This document shows, one piece after another, positions 43,623-52,512 of a stretch of DNA of 64,000 nt. The stretch lies in NCBI RefSeq assembly GCF_014334115.1, contig NZ_CP060494.1:3130163-3194162 (forward strand). Direction: 5' to 3'. Source of the DNA: Sphingosinithalassobacter sp. CS137. Lineage in GTDB: Bacteria > Pseudomonadota > Alphaproteobacteria > Sphingomonadales > Sphingomonadaceae. The translations under genes and the position numbers were made by a program. Positions within the stretch are counted from its first letter, which is position 1. The number at the start of each line of letters is the position of its first letter. Under the pieces are notes generated by a model. That model did no database searches. It was not told the DNA's origin and saw nothing but the letters and a program-made list of their open reading frames with translations.

Positions 43623-45038
43623 ATGTTCGAAGCCTTCGACGCCTTGGTGCTGGCGCGCATCCAGTTCGCCTTCACCGTCAGCTTTCACTTCATCTTTCCA
43701 GCCTTTTCGATTGGTCTGGCGAGCTACCTCATGGTGCTCGAGGCCTTGTGGCTGCGCACGGGGCGCGAGGTTTATCTCGACCTGTTTCGCTTCTGGGTGA
43801 AGATCTTCGCGATCGCCTTCGCAATGGGAGTCGTCTCCGGGATCGTCATGTCCTACCAGTTCGGAACCAACTGGTCGGTCTTCTCGGACAGAGCGGGGCC
43901 AGTGATCGGGCCGCTGATGGCGTATGAAGTGCTCACTGCCTTCTTCCTCGAGGCTGGGTTCCTGGGCGTCATGCTGTTCGGCATGGAGCGCGTCGGAAAG
44001 GGGCTGCACTTCGCGGCGACGTGCATGGTCGCGCTCGGCACCTTCATCTCCGCATTCTGGATCCTGTCGGTCAACAGTTGGATGCACACGCCGACCGGCT
44101 TCGCCATCAACGACGTCGGCCAGTTCGTGCCCGCCGCGGGCTGGCTGGAGATCATCTTCAATCCCAGCTTTCCCTATCGTCTGGTCCACACCGTCACTGC
44201 CGCCTATCTTACCACGTCGCTCGCGATCGGCGCCGTCGGCGCGTGGCACCTGTTGCGCGACCGCACCGAGCCGCACGCCCGGATCATGTTCTCGATGGCG
44301 ATGTGGATGGCGGCGATCGTGGCGCCGCTGCAGATCGTGGTCGGCGATCTCCACGGCCTCAACACGCTGGAGCATCAGCCCGCGAAGGTGATGGCCATGG
44401 AAGGCCATTACGACAGCCATCCGGACGGCGCGCCGCTGATCCTCTTCGGCATCCCGAACGAGGCGGAGAAGCGAGTCGATGCCGCGATCGAGATCCCCAA
44501 GCTATCGTCGCTGATCCTGAAACATGATCCGGATGCGCCGCTTGCCGGGCTGGACACGGTTCCGGATTCGGAAGAGCCGCCGGTTCCGATCGTCTTCTGG
44601 TCGTTCCGTGTCATGGTGGGATTGGGCATGCTGATGCTGGCACTCGGCATGTTCAGCCTGGCCGCGCGCGTGAGGGGCAAGCTGTACGATTGGACGCTGC
44701 TGCATCGGTTCGCGCTGGCGATGGGCCCGGCAGGGTTCGTCGCGGTGATCGCCGGCTGGATCACGACCGAAGTCGGCCGTCAGCCCTATACCGTCTACGG
44801 CCATCTGCGGACCGCAGACAGCGTGTCGCCGCTCGATGCCTCGGCGGTCGGCACGTCGCTCGTCGCATTCGTGGTCGTCTATTTCGCAGTGTTCGGCTTT
44901 GGGACCTGGTATATCCTGCGGTTGATGGCCAAGGGCGCGCAACCGCACGAGCCGAAACTCGAGGACGACGCGCCGATCCGCACTGCCGGCATCACGCCCG
45001 GGCCGGCGCAACAGCCGGAAGGGGAGCGCGAGCAATGA
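43623..45038 (+). CDS. cydA: Cytochrome bd-type (CIO) quinol oxidase subunit I
   Basis: Oxidises quinol and reduces O2 to water without pumping. 471 residues with nine membrane helices; haem ligands lie in TVSFHFIFPAFSIG near the start and RLVHTVTAAYL near 190. The quinol loop (about 250-325) is short, as in cyanide-insensitive CIO oxidases, so cioA would also be a valid name. It overlaps cydB (ATGA), making a cydA-cydB-small-subunit operon. The preceding 89-base gap has a ribosome site GGAGCAGGG just before the ATG. Confidence 0.96.
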   Translation: MFEAFDALVLARIQFAFTVSFHFIFPAFSIGLASYLMVLEALWLRTGREVYLDLFRFWVKIFAIAFAMGVVSGIVMSYQFGTNWSVFSDRAGPVIGPLMAYEVLTAFFLEAGFLGVMLFGMERVGKGLHFAATCMVALGTFISAFWILSVNSWMHTPTGFAINDVGQFVPAAGWLEIIFNPSFPYRLVHTVTAAYLTTSLAIGAVGAWHLLRDRTEPHARIMFSMAMWMAAIVAPLQIVVGDLHGLNTLEHQPAKVMAMEGHYDSHPDGAPLILFGIPNEAEKRVDAAIEIPKLSSLILKHDPDAPLAGLDTVPDSEEPPVPIVFWSFRVMVGLGMLMLALGMFSLAARVRGKLYDWTLLHRFALAMGPAGFVAVIAGWITTEVGRQPYTVYGHLRTADSVSPLDASAVGTSLVAFVVVYFAVFGFGTWYILRLMAKGAQPHEPKLEDDAPIRTAGITPGPAQQPEGEREQ

Positions 45039-46042
45039 GTGTGGACAGCGACCTGGCCACCGTCTGGGCGTTCCTGATCGCCTTCGCCGTCTTCGCCTAT
45101 ATCGTGATGGATGGGTTCGATCTTGGTATCGGCATCCTTTTTCCGGTGTTCGATCCCGGTATCGAGCGCGACCAGGCGATGAATTCGATTGCACCCGTGT
45201 GGGACGGGAACGAGACTTGGCTGGTTCTGGGCGGCGGGGGGCTCTTTGCCGCTTTCCCGCTGGCCTATGCGATCCTGATGCCGGCGCTTTACCCGCTGAT
45301 TATCGCAATGCTGCTGGCGCTGGTTTTCCGCGGAGTAGCGTTCGAGTTTCGCTGGCGCGATCCCGCTCACCGCAAATGGTGGGATCGAGCGTTCACGACC
45401 GGCTCGGTCGTCGCCACGCTTGCCCAAGGCATCGCGCTGGGCGCACTGCTGCAGGGCATCACCGTGAGTGGTCGCGCCTATGGGGGCGGCTGGCTCGACT
45501 GGCTCACTCCGTTCAGTCTGCTGACCGGGGTCAGCCTCGTGGCGGGCTATGCCCTGCTCGGCGCCTGCTGGCTGATCTGGAAGACCGAGGGGCGGTGCCA
45601 GGACCATGCCTATCGTCTCGCGGGACGGTTCGGGGCGATCACGCTCGCCGCGATCGCGCTGGTGAGCCTGGCGACACTTTCGCTGGGGCGGGGCTATGTC
45701 GATCGCTGGTTCGATTTCCCGGGCGTGCTGCTGACGGCGCAGGTGCCGCTACTGGTGGGAATTTTCGCGGTGCTGTTCTGGCGCGCGTTGCGCAGGCGGG
45801 CGGAGGTCACGCCGTTCCTGCTCGCGCTCGGGCTGTTCCTGCTGAGCTTCGTGGGGCTGGGGATCAGCATCTTTCCCTTCGTTGTGCCCAATGCCGTCAC
45901 CATCTGGGACGCGGCGGCGCCGGCGACCAGCCAGTGGTTCATGCTGGTGGGAGCAGGCGTTCTGATCCCGGTGATCCTCGCCTATACGGGCTGGGCCTAT
46001 TGGGTGTTCCGCGGCAAGGTTGGCACCGAGGGCTATCATTGA
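45035..46042 (+). CDS. cydB: Cytochrome bd-type (CIO) quinol oxidase subunit II
   Basis: Partner of CydA, 335 residues with eight to nine helices. Conserved starts are VWAFLIAFAVFAYIVMDGFD and IAPVWDGNETWLVLGGGGLFAAFP. Its ATG overlaps the cydA stop and its TGA overlaps the TTG start of the small third subunit, so all three are coupled. Confidence 0.96.
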   Translation: MSVDSDLATVWAFLIAFAVFAYIVMDGFDLGIGILFPVFDPGIERDQAMNSIAPVWDGNETWLVLGGGGLFAAFPLAYAILMPALYPLIIAMLLALVFRGVAFEFRWRDPAHRKWWDRAFTTGSVVATLAQGIALGALLQGITVSGRAYGGGWLDWLTPFSLLTGVSLVAGYALLGACWLIWKTEGRCQDHAYRLAGRFGAITLAAIALVSLATLSLGRGYVDRWFDFPGVLLTAQVPLLVGIFAVLFWRALRRRAEVTPFLLALGLFLLSFVGLGISIFPFVVPNAVTIWDAAAPATSQWFMLVGAGVLIPVILAYTGWAYWVFRGKVGTEGYH

Positions 46043-46161
46043 GCAACGAGGCCGCCCCGGCTCCGCTGTGGAAGCGGCTTGCCTGGATGGCCGGCATCTG
46101 GATCGCGAGCGTCGGAGTATTGGCCGTAGTGGCGATGCTGCTTCGCGCCTGGCTGCTGTGA
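46039..46161 (+). CDS. DUF2474-type small subunit of the bd/CIO oxidase (CydX-like)
   Basis: 40-residue protein with one membrane helix: (M)SNEAAPAPLWKRLAWMAG, then IWIASVGVLAVVAMLLRAW. LWKRL-W is the DUF2474 pattern found at the end of CIO oxidase operons. It starts with TTG inside the cydB stop (TTGA), so it relies on coupling. Probably stabilises the oxidase as CydX does. Confidence 0.85.
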   Translation: MSNEAAPAPLWKRLAWMAGIWIASVGVLAVVAMLLRAWLL

Positions 46162-46265
46162 CTGGGCAGAAGAAGCTTGAACCCGTGTTACAATTCTCTC
46201 TAGGGTTGATAGAGGCTCGCTCACCTGAGCTGTAAGCGGCGGAAATATCAAGGTCGGAGTATCCG

Positions 46266-46436
46266 GTGTCTGACGAGGTGCAGTGGGCGGCGGTTATCAT
46301 TGCCGCGCCCATTCTTGTTTTTGGTATCATTGAGGCCGTGGCATTCGCGCGTCGGCGTAAGATGAAGGCTATCGCGCAGCGCTCTAAGGCTAGTCACCAG
46401 ACGCGCCGTTCCTCGAGTCACCGCTCTCGACGTTGA
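46266..46436 (+). CDS. Small membrane protein, 56 residues
   Basis: GTG start with GGAG six bases upstream. Begins (M)SDEVQWAAVIIAAPILVFG, one membrane helix, and ends in an Arg/Ser-rich cytoplasmic tail. No family recognised. It follows the oxidase operon by 104 bases, in the same direction. The ribosome site and the membrane-plus-basic-tail design argue for a real gene; its codon use is less GC-biased than that of its neighbours. Confidence 0.5.
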   Translation: MSDEVQWAAVIIAAPILVFGIIEAVAFARRRKMKAIAQRSKASHQTRRSSSHRSRR

Positions 46437-46500
46437 ATTTCCGATGCTGAGTTCCGCCTTCTACAAGCGGTCCGCTCGTACCCATCTGACCATGTACCAC

Positions 46501-46530
46501 AAAAAAGCAGCGGCCTTTCGACCGCTGCTT
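46501..46530 (-). terminator. Intrinsic terminator of the small exported protein gene
   Basis: On the minus strand AAGCAGCGG / CCGCTGCTT, a 9-bp stem with an 8-base loop whose 3' side runs into six U. It ends 29 bases past the stop of the gene at 46559. Confidence 0.75.
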
Positions 46531-46558
46531 CCGAACTCTGCAATCGAGTGTGCGTCGA

Positions 46559-46795
46559 TTACGGGCTGTCGGGTTCGTCGTCGCCATCGACAACCGCGAC
46601 AACGCCGCCGATGACCGCAGCGGCGGCGAGAACGCCGACGATGACTGCCGGCTGAAGGCCGCTTTCATTCTCGCCGTCGGTCGACGCGCGCACGTCCGCC
46701 TTCGCAAGCGACAGCACCGAAGCCGGCGTCGCGATCGCCGGAGCAGTCGCCACCGAGGCTGCCGCTACGGCCGTGAGAAACTTTGCCAACCGCAT
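46559..46795 (-). CDS. Small exported or membrane protein of unknown function
   Basis: 78 residues: signal peptide MRLAKFLTAVAAASVATAPAIA, a short polar linker, a second hydrophobic segment (PAVIVGVLAAAAVIGGVVAVV) and a highly acidic end DGDDEPDSP. The start is preceded by GGGAG at seven bases; the in-frame GTG further upstream lacks a signal peptide. Monocistronic: it has its own terminator and a long non-coding upstream region with inverted repeats. No function can be assigned. Confidence 0.75.
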   Translation of the reverse strand: MRLAKFLTAVAAASVATAPAIATPASVLSLAKADVRASTDGENESGLQPAVIVGVLAAAAVIGGVVAVVDGDDEPDSP

Positions 46796-46925
46796 TCGTA
46801 ATCTCCCTCTAAGAGCTCCGATATTCTCTTTCACGCACCCAATGACATAGGGACTTCGTGAACGCAACCGGAGAAAAAGCCCCCCCGCAACGGTCGGATG
46901 GCCGCCGTTGCCTCCACGCAACACT

Positions 46926-46950
46926 GCTATTGAGCGAATTGCTCAATAGC
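46926..46950. promoter_or_regulatory. Perfect 10-bp inverted repeat
   Basis: GCTATTGAGC-GAATT-GCTCAATAGC lies between the metallophosphatase stop and the small exported gene, about 130 bases upstream of the latter. It could be a regulator site or the 3' hairpin of the phosphatase transcript; no U-run follows. Confidence 0.45.
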
Positions 46951-47030
46951 TCCATTTTCATCCGCCCGCCAGGGGAACAGCCCCGGAAGACGAGCCCGTT
47001 TGGACTGCACAGTCTGTTGTCCGATTCCGG

Positions 47031-47810
47031 TTAAGAATCGGTGACGCTGTCGGCCTGCAGCAGCCACCGCCGGTTGCCCTCGAACCCCATGCCGCTGAGC
47101 TTGCCGGACGCGAATGCGCCGGTGTCGAGGCCGATCCGCCAAGCCTGGACGTCGACCTCGTCCGTGATCGTGTGGCCGTGCACCACGATTTTCTCGTGAG
47201 CTCCGGTGAAGCCCATGAATTCCTCGCGAATCCAGCGGAGGTCGCTGACACGCTGGTGCGTCAGAGGCGTTCCGGGCCGTATCCCGGCATGCACGAAGAC
47301 ATAGTCACCGGCCAGGATCAGATCCTCGAATCCCTGCAGGAAGCGAATATGCTCCGCGGGCACTTTCGCCTGCAGTTCTTGGAGCAACTCTTCATAGTCC
47401 GCATTCCGGTACAGCGCCTCGGGAACGCCGTAGCTCAGGATCGTCTCGCGGCCTCCGATCCGATTGAAGAATTTGAGCGCCTTCACGCTCCCCGCGAGAG
47501 CGGCAAGAAAGACTTCCTCGTGGTTCCCGAGCAGAAAGCGCGTGCTTTGGGCTGGCCGCGTCTCGGCGAGCTGCCGGAGACGCTCGACGACCTGCGCAGA
47601 TTCGGGGCCGCGGTCGATCAGGTCACCCAGGAAGATGAGCATGGTCTCAGCATCGCCGCGCTCCGCATCGTCGCGGGCGATTTGGTCGAGCAGCATGTTG
47701 AGCAGATCGCAACGCCCGTGGATGTCGCCCACGGCATAGACGCGCTGGCCTTGCGGCAGCGTCGCGTCCGGCTGCCGAACGCGGCGCTTCGAGAATAACT
47801 TGGCTATCAT
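47031..47810 (-). CDS. Serine/threonine-type metallophosphatase
   Basis: 259-residue cytoplasmic phosphatase of the PPP/calcineurin-like family. Metal-binding motifs are GDIHGR, GDLIDRGP, LGNHE, and VFVHAG with VVHGHT. Similar in size to bacterial PrpA/PrpE-like phosphatases; protein, diadenosine polyphosphate or other phosphoesters are possible substrates. It is divergent from the M48 protease. Confidence 0.9.
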   Translation of the reverse strand: MIAKLFSKRRVRQPDATLPQGQRVYAVGDIHGRCDLLNMLLDQIARDDAERGDAETMLIFLGDLIDRGPESAQVVERLRQLAETRPAQSTRFLLGNHEEVFLAALAGSVKALKFFNRIGGRETILSYGVPEALYRNADYEELLQELQAKVPAEHIRFLQGFEDLILAGDYVFVHAGIRPGTPLTHQRVSDLRWIREEFMGFTGAHEKIVVHGHTITDEVDVQAWRIGLDTGAFASGKLSGMGFEGNRRWLLQADSVTDS

Positions 47811-47929
47811 GGTTTTACCGGATGCTTTTGCCTTGCGGATAGACTGAGTTCATCGCGGCGGGCAAGCTGCCGCCGGTCGGCACTGCCTCCGCTCTTCCCC
47901 TGCCGCTCTTCTGCGGAGATATTGGAGGC

Positions 47930-48988
47930 ATGACGAATCCCTTCAAGCGGCGGCGGCCCCGCTGCCACTTCTTCGCGACGATGTTCTTTGCCCTTTGCGC
48001 TGCGATGCTGCCGGTGGCAGCGGCTGCGCAACAGGAAGTCGGCACTGCCGAAACCTTCGAAGCGATCCGTGCCGCCGATCTCCAGCTCGCCCGGATCGGC
48101 TACAGGATTGCCACTGCCAATGCCGAGCTTTGCGAACAGCTCGAGCCGGGGACGGGGCTGCAGCTCCATAGCCTCGACCTGTATGATGGTGCGATGCGCA
48201 GCCGGGCGGAAGCGCATTTCGGCTTTGCAACCGATCTGGCGATCGAAGCCGTGGTCCCTCGAAGCCCAGCCGAGGCGGCCGGGCTTCAGGCGGACGACTC
48301 GCTGGTCCGGATCGGGCCGGTGGTGATCGCCGGGACGAGCGGACGTCCGAACAGCACCGAACGGCTCGTCCAAGTTCAATTGGCGCTTGCCGAGCTGCCA
48401 CCGGAAGCGCCGATCGAAGTCGAAGCGCTGCGGGACGGGGTCCCGATCCGCGCAACGATCCTGCCGGTGCCGCGCTGCCGTTCGCGGTTCGAGCTGCGTC
48501 TGGCGAACGATCTCAACGCGTCGGCCGACGGAACGATGGTCCAGTTGAGCTCGCGCTATCTGGAAGATTTCCCCGAAGAGTTCGTCGCAGCGACGGTCGC
48601 GCACGAATTGTCGCATAACATTCTGCGCCACCGCGTACGGCTCGAAGCGCGCGGCGTGAGTTGGGGGCTGCTCTCCGGCTTCGGAGGGAATGTGAAGTAT
48701 TTCCGCCAAACCGAAGTCGAGGCGGATTTGCTCGCGGTCTCGTTGCTCGTGAATGCAGGCTATGACGCGGAGACGATGGTCCGCTTCTGGAGCCACTTCG
48801 GGCCGCGGCATGCCGGCGGAATCCTGCGCAGCCGTACGCACCCGAGCTGGCGCGACCGGGTGGCGACCGTGCGCCAGGAAGCGCTGCGAGTCGCCGCGAT
48901 CTCGACGCGTCCGGTGCGGCCGCCGATCCTCGAAGCCAGGAACCGCCCGCTCGACGGCGATTGGCAATCGCTGCTCGTTCGCGATTGA
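47930..48988 (+). CDS. Exported M48-family metalloprotease with a PDZ-like domain
   Basis: 352 residues. A basic start and signal peptide (cleavage near AAAQQ at 34), then a PDZ-like segment (VVPRSPAEAAGLQADDSLVRIG, about 110-131), then the peptidase region with zinc motif HELSHNILRH and downstream glutamate in TEVEADLLAVSLL. The C-terminus has RSRTHPSWRDRV, as in M48 enzymes. Likely a periplasmic quality-control protease. Confidence 0.85.
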   Translation: MTNPFKRRRPRCHFFATMFFALCAAMLPVAAAAQQEVGTAETFEAIRAADLQLARIGYRIATANAELCEQLEPGTGLQLHSLDLYDGAMRSRAEAHFGFATDLAIEAVVPRSPAEAAGLQADDSLVRIGPVVIAGTSGRPNSTERLVQVQLALAELPPEAPIEVEALRDGVPIRATILPVPRCRSRFELRLANDLNASADGTMVQLSSRYLEDFPEEFVAATVAHELSHNILRHRVRLEARGVSWGLLSGFGGNVKYFRQTEVEADLLAVSLLVNAGYDAETMVRFWSHFGPRHAGGILRSRTHPSWRDRVATVRQEALRVAAISTRPVRPPILEARNRPLDGDWQSLLVRD

Positions 48989-48991
48989 CGG

Positions 48992-50290
48992 TCAGCCGGC
49001 GAGCCGCAGCGCTCCGGCCGCCGGAGCGGGTTCGGGCTGATCGGGCCAGATGCCGCGCGTGTCATAGACACGCTTGTCGGCACGCTCTTCGAGCGGGATC
49101 GACTTGAATACATCGTGATCCACCAGGACGATCAGCACCGGACAGCTCTCCAGTGCGGTGTCGATGTCGGTCAGCCGAGCGCCAGTGCCCTCGAACGCCG
49201 GGGGCAGGGCGGCGGCATAGGGCTCGACAATCCGGATTCGCTCGCCGTGCCGCCGGGCGAGAGTTGCGGCGACTTTCAGCGCCGGGCTTTCGCGGAAATC
49301 GTCGATGTTCGCCTTGAACGCGAGGCCTAGGCAGGCGACCGGGGCGCCGGGCGCTTGCGCGATCATCGCTTCGGCGGTGGCGATCGCATGCTCGACCTTT
49401 CCGTCGTTCACTTCGCGCGCGGTGCGGATGAGCGGAGTCGCCTCGGGTGCGCTGTGAACCAGGAACCACGGGTCGACAGCGATGCAATGCCCGCCGACTC
49501 CCGGGCCCGGCGAGAGGATGTTGACGCGCGGGTGGCGATTCGCCAGCCGGATCACTTCCCAAACATCGATGCCCATCGCATCGGCCACGATCGACAGTTC
49601 GTTGGCGAAGGCGATATTGACGTCGCGGAAGGCGTTTTCGGTAAGCTTGGTCATTTCCGCGGCGCGCGCCGTAGTGGTAACGCAGGCGCCCCGGACGAAG
49701 CGGCGATAGAATTGCAGCGCCTTGCGCGCGCAGCGGGGCGTAACGCCGCCGATCACGCGGTCGTTGTCGATAAGCTCGACCAGGATGCGTCCGGGAAGCA
49801 CGCGTTCGGGGCAGTAGGCGACGGCGATATCGGCGCTCCCGGTGCAGTGGCCGGGCACCTTCAGATCGGGGCGAAGCTTGGCGAGCAGCGCCGCCACCTC
49901 CTCGGTGGTGCCGACCGGAGACGTCGATTCGAGAACGACCACGTCGCCGGCCTTCAGCACCGTGGCGATGCTGGTGGCGGCCTTCAGCACATAGCCGACA
50001 TCGGGTGCGTGATTCTCGCCGAAGGGGGTCGGCACCGCGATTACGAACACGTCGGCCGGCTCGATCTGCAGCGACGCACGGAGATTGCCGCGCGCGACGA
50101 CGCCGGAGACCAGGCCGTCGAGATCGATCTCCTCGATGTGAACCTTGCCCGAGTTCACGGTCTCGACCACCTCTGCATTCACGTCGATGCCGAGCACCTG
50201 GGCACCGGATCGGGCAATGACGGCGGCAGTCGGAAGCCCGATGTAGCCGAGGCCGAGAACCGTGACCTTGAGCGCTGCGTCCGAAAGCAT
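48992..50290 (-). CDS. wecC: UDP-N-acetyl-D-mannosamine dehydrogenase
   Basis: Oxidises UDP-ManNAc to UDP-ManNAcA. 432 residues with NAD site VLGLGYIGLPTA, AYCPERVLPG, TENAFRDVNIAFANE, the catalytic cysteine in PGVGGHCIAVDPWF, and LGLAFKANIDDFRESPA. Lies 104 bases downstream of wecB, the enzyme that makes its substrate, on the same strand. Converges with the M48 gene, whose stop is three bases away. Confidence 0.93.
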   Translation of the reverse strand: MLSDAALKVTVLGLGYIGLPTAAVIARSGAQVLGIDVNAEVVETVNSGKVHIEEIDLDGLVSGVVARGNLRASLQIEPADVFVIAVPTPFGENHAPDVGYVLKAATSIATVLKAGDVVVLESTSPVGTTEEVAALLAKLRPDLKVPGHCTGSADIAVAYCPERVLPGRILVELIDNDRVIGGVTPRCARKALQFYRRFVRGACVTTTARAAEMTKLTENAFRDVNIAFANELSIVADAMGIDVWEVIRLANRHPRVNILSPGPGVGGHCIAVDPWFLVHSAPEATPLIRTAREVNDGKVEHAIATAEAMIAQAPGAPVACLGLAFKANIDDFRESPALKVAATLARRHGERIRIVEPYAAALPPAFEGTGARLTDIDTALESCPVLIVLVDHDVFKSIPLEERADKRVYDTRGIWPDQPEPAPAAGALRLAG

Positions 50291-50394
50291 GCGTGGCGAA
50301 CTCCGTGTCGGGGCGCCGGAACAATGCGGGCGGCGCGTGAAGGCCGGACTTTCGCGGATCGGAGTTGAGATTTCGGAAACGTCCGAGAACCGCC

Positions 50395-51549
50395 TCAGCG
50401 GCGCGTCTCGGCGACCAGGTCGGCGATCCGTTCCGCCGCCTTGCCGTCGCCGAACGGATTGTGCGCGCGCGCCATCGCGGCATAGGCAGCCGGATCGTCG
50501 AGCAGCCGGTTGGCCTCGGCAACGATCCGATTTTCGGAGGTGCCGACCAGCCTCGCCGTGCCGGCCGCTACTCCTTCGGGTCGCTCGGTCGTTTCCCGCA
50601 TGACGAGCACCGGCTTGCCCAGCGCCGGCGCTTCCTCCTGCACACCGCCTGAGTCGGTGAGGACGAGTTCGGCCATATCCAGCGCACGGATGAAGTGGGG
50701 ATAGTCGAGTGGGGCGATGCGGGCGACGTTCGGACGATCCGCCAGCAGCGCATCCATGACTGAAACCACATTGGGGTTGGGATGGACCGGGAAGACGACT
50801 GCCACGTCCGGCCGATCAGCAAGGCGCGCGATCGCCCGGGCGATCGCCGCCATTCCCCCGCCGAAATTTTCGCGGCGGTGCGTGGTCACCAACAGGATGC
50901 GCTTCCCGGCAAAGCGTTGGGCGAGCGCATCCAGCCCCGCGGCGAGCGAGGGATCGGCGCCGATGCGCGCGCGCGTCGCATGCAGGGCGTCGATCACCGT
51001 GTTGCCGGTGACATGGATCGTCGCCGGATCAACATTCTCGCGGCGGAGCGCCTCTGCGGCCGTTTCGGTGGGAGCGAAATGCTGATCCGCGATCGGCGCG
51101 ATCATGCGCCGGTTCACTTCTTCCGGCCAGGGATGGTGGATGTCGCCCGAGCGGAGCCCCGCCTCGACGTGCGATACCGGCACCTTGTGGTAATAGGCCG
51201 CAAGCGCACCGACCATGGCGGTGGCGGTGTCGCCCTGCACGACGACGCGATCGGGGCGCTCCGCTGCGAGAACCTCACCGATTCCGAGCAAAAGCCGGGC
51301 GGTGAGTTCTTCCAGCGACTGCCCCGGATGCATCAGATCAAGGTCGATATCGGGCACCAGTCCGGCGATATCGAGCACCTGGTCGAGGAGCCCACGGTGC
51401 TGGGCGGTCACACATAGCCGCACTTCCAGCGAGCGACGCGTCCGCAGCGCAGCCACCACGGGAAACAGCTTTATCATCTCCGGGCGTGTGCCGCAGACGA
51501 CCAGAATCCTTCGGGGTGCGCGCTGCTCCATGGTGCTGCCGGTACACAT
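50395..51549 (-). CDS. wecB: UDP-N-acetylglucosamine 2-epimerase
   Basis: Converts UDP-GlcNAc to UDP-ManNAc. 384 residues with CGTRPEMIKLFPVV, VQGDTATAM, HVEAGLRSGD, NTVIDAL, TTHRREN and SGGVQEEAPALGKPVLVMRETTERPEG. The start is either 51549 or the ATG six codons later; neither has a strong ribosome site. Divergent from galU across 96 bases. Confidence 0.95.
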   Translation of the reverse strand: MCTGSTMEQRAPRRILVVCGTRPEMIKLFPVVAALRTRRSLEVRLCVTAQHRGLLDQVLDIAGLVPDIDLDLMHPGQSLEELTARLLLGIGEVLAAERPDRVVVQGDTATAMVGALAAYYHKVPVSHVEAGLRSGDIHHPWPEEVNRRMIAPIADQHFAPTETAAEALRRENVDPATIHVTGNTVIDALHATRARIGADPSLAAGLDALAQRFAGKRILLVTTHRRENFGGGMAAIARAIARLADRPDVAVVFPVHPNPNVVSVMDALLADRPNVARIAPLDYPHFIRALDMAELVLTDSGGVQEEAPALGKPVLVMRETTERPEGVAAGTARLVGTSENRIVAEANRLLDDPAAYAAMARAHNPFGDGKAAERIADLVAETRR

Positions 51550-51645
51550 GTCCGATTAATGGGCGGCTAAAGCATGACTGCTGACCGAGGATGGCTTTGC
51601 GCATCGGCGCTTGGCCCGATAGAGGCTTCTGGAGGAGGATTGGAT

Positions 51646-52512
51646 ATGGGCTTCAAGCCGCTACGCAAGGCCGTTTTTCCCGTTGGCGGACTCGGCACTC
51701 GCTTCCTGCCGGCGACCAAGGCGATGCCGAAGGAAATGCTCCCGGTCGTCGATCGGCCGCTGATTCAATATGCCGTTGATGAGGCGATCGAGGCCGGCAT
51801 CGAACAGATGATCTTCGTCACTGGCCGGGGAAAGTCCGCCATCGAGGACCATTTCGATATTGCCTATGAGCTCGAGACGACGATGCAGGAGCGCGGCAAG
51901 TCGCTCGAGGTGCTGAGCCACACGCGGCTCAAGCCGGGCGCCGTTGCCTATGTGCGTCAGCAGGAGCCGTTGGGGCTGGGGCATGCCGTGTGGTGCGCGC
52001 GTGACCTGGTAGGCGACGAGCCCTTTGCGGTGCTGCTTGCCGATGATTTCATGGTGGGCAAGCCGGGCTGCCTCAAGCAGATGGTCGAGGCCTATAATCG
52101 CGTCGGCGGCAATCTGATCTGCGCGATGGAAGTGGAGACCGAAGCCACGCGCAAATATGGGATCATCACGCCGGGCGAGCGCGATGGAGCGCTTACCGAA
52201 GTGAAGGGGCTGGTGGAGAAGCCCAAGGAGAACCCACCCTCGAACCTGGCCGTGATCGGCCGCTATGTCCTTCAACCCGAAGTGATGCGCGTACTCGAGA
52301 CGCAGGACACCGGGGCAGGGGGCGAGATCCAGCTGACCGACGCGATGGCGCGGATGATCGGCGACCAGCCGTTCCACGGCGTCACCTTCGATGGCACCCG
52401 TTACGACTGCGGCGACAAGTCCGGCTTCGTCAAGGCGACCATCGCCGTCGCGCTGGAGCGTGAAGACCTCGCCCCGACGGTCCGTGGCTTTCTCGACGCC
52501 TCCCGCGGCTGA
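51646..52512 (+). CDS. galU: UTP-glucose-1-phosphate uridylyltransferase
   Basis: Makes UDP-glucose, the precursor for Ugd and polysaccharide assembly. 288 residues; KAVFPVGGLGTRFLPATKAMPKE, VLLADDFM, ITPGE, LVEKP, GRYVL and DCGDKSGFVKAT are family motifs. ATG at 51646 with GGAGGAGG upstream; the longer frame starting at 51574 is not conserved. Its stop directly abuts that of the converging dehydrogenase gene. Confidence 0.96.
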   Translation: MGFKPLRKAVFPVGGLGTRFLPATKAMPKEMLPVVDRPLIQYAVDEAIEAGIEQMIFVTGRGKSAIEDHFDIAYELETTMQERGKSLEVLSHTRLKPGAVAYVRQQEPLGLGHAVWCARDLVGDEPFAVLLADDFMVGKPGCLKQMVEAYNRVGGNLICAMEVETEATRKYGIITPGERDGALTEVKGLVEKPKENPPSNLAVIGRYVLQPEVMRVLETQDTGAGGEIQLTDAMARMIGDQPFHGVTFDGTRYDCGDKSGFVKATIAVALEREDLAPTVRGFLDASRG

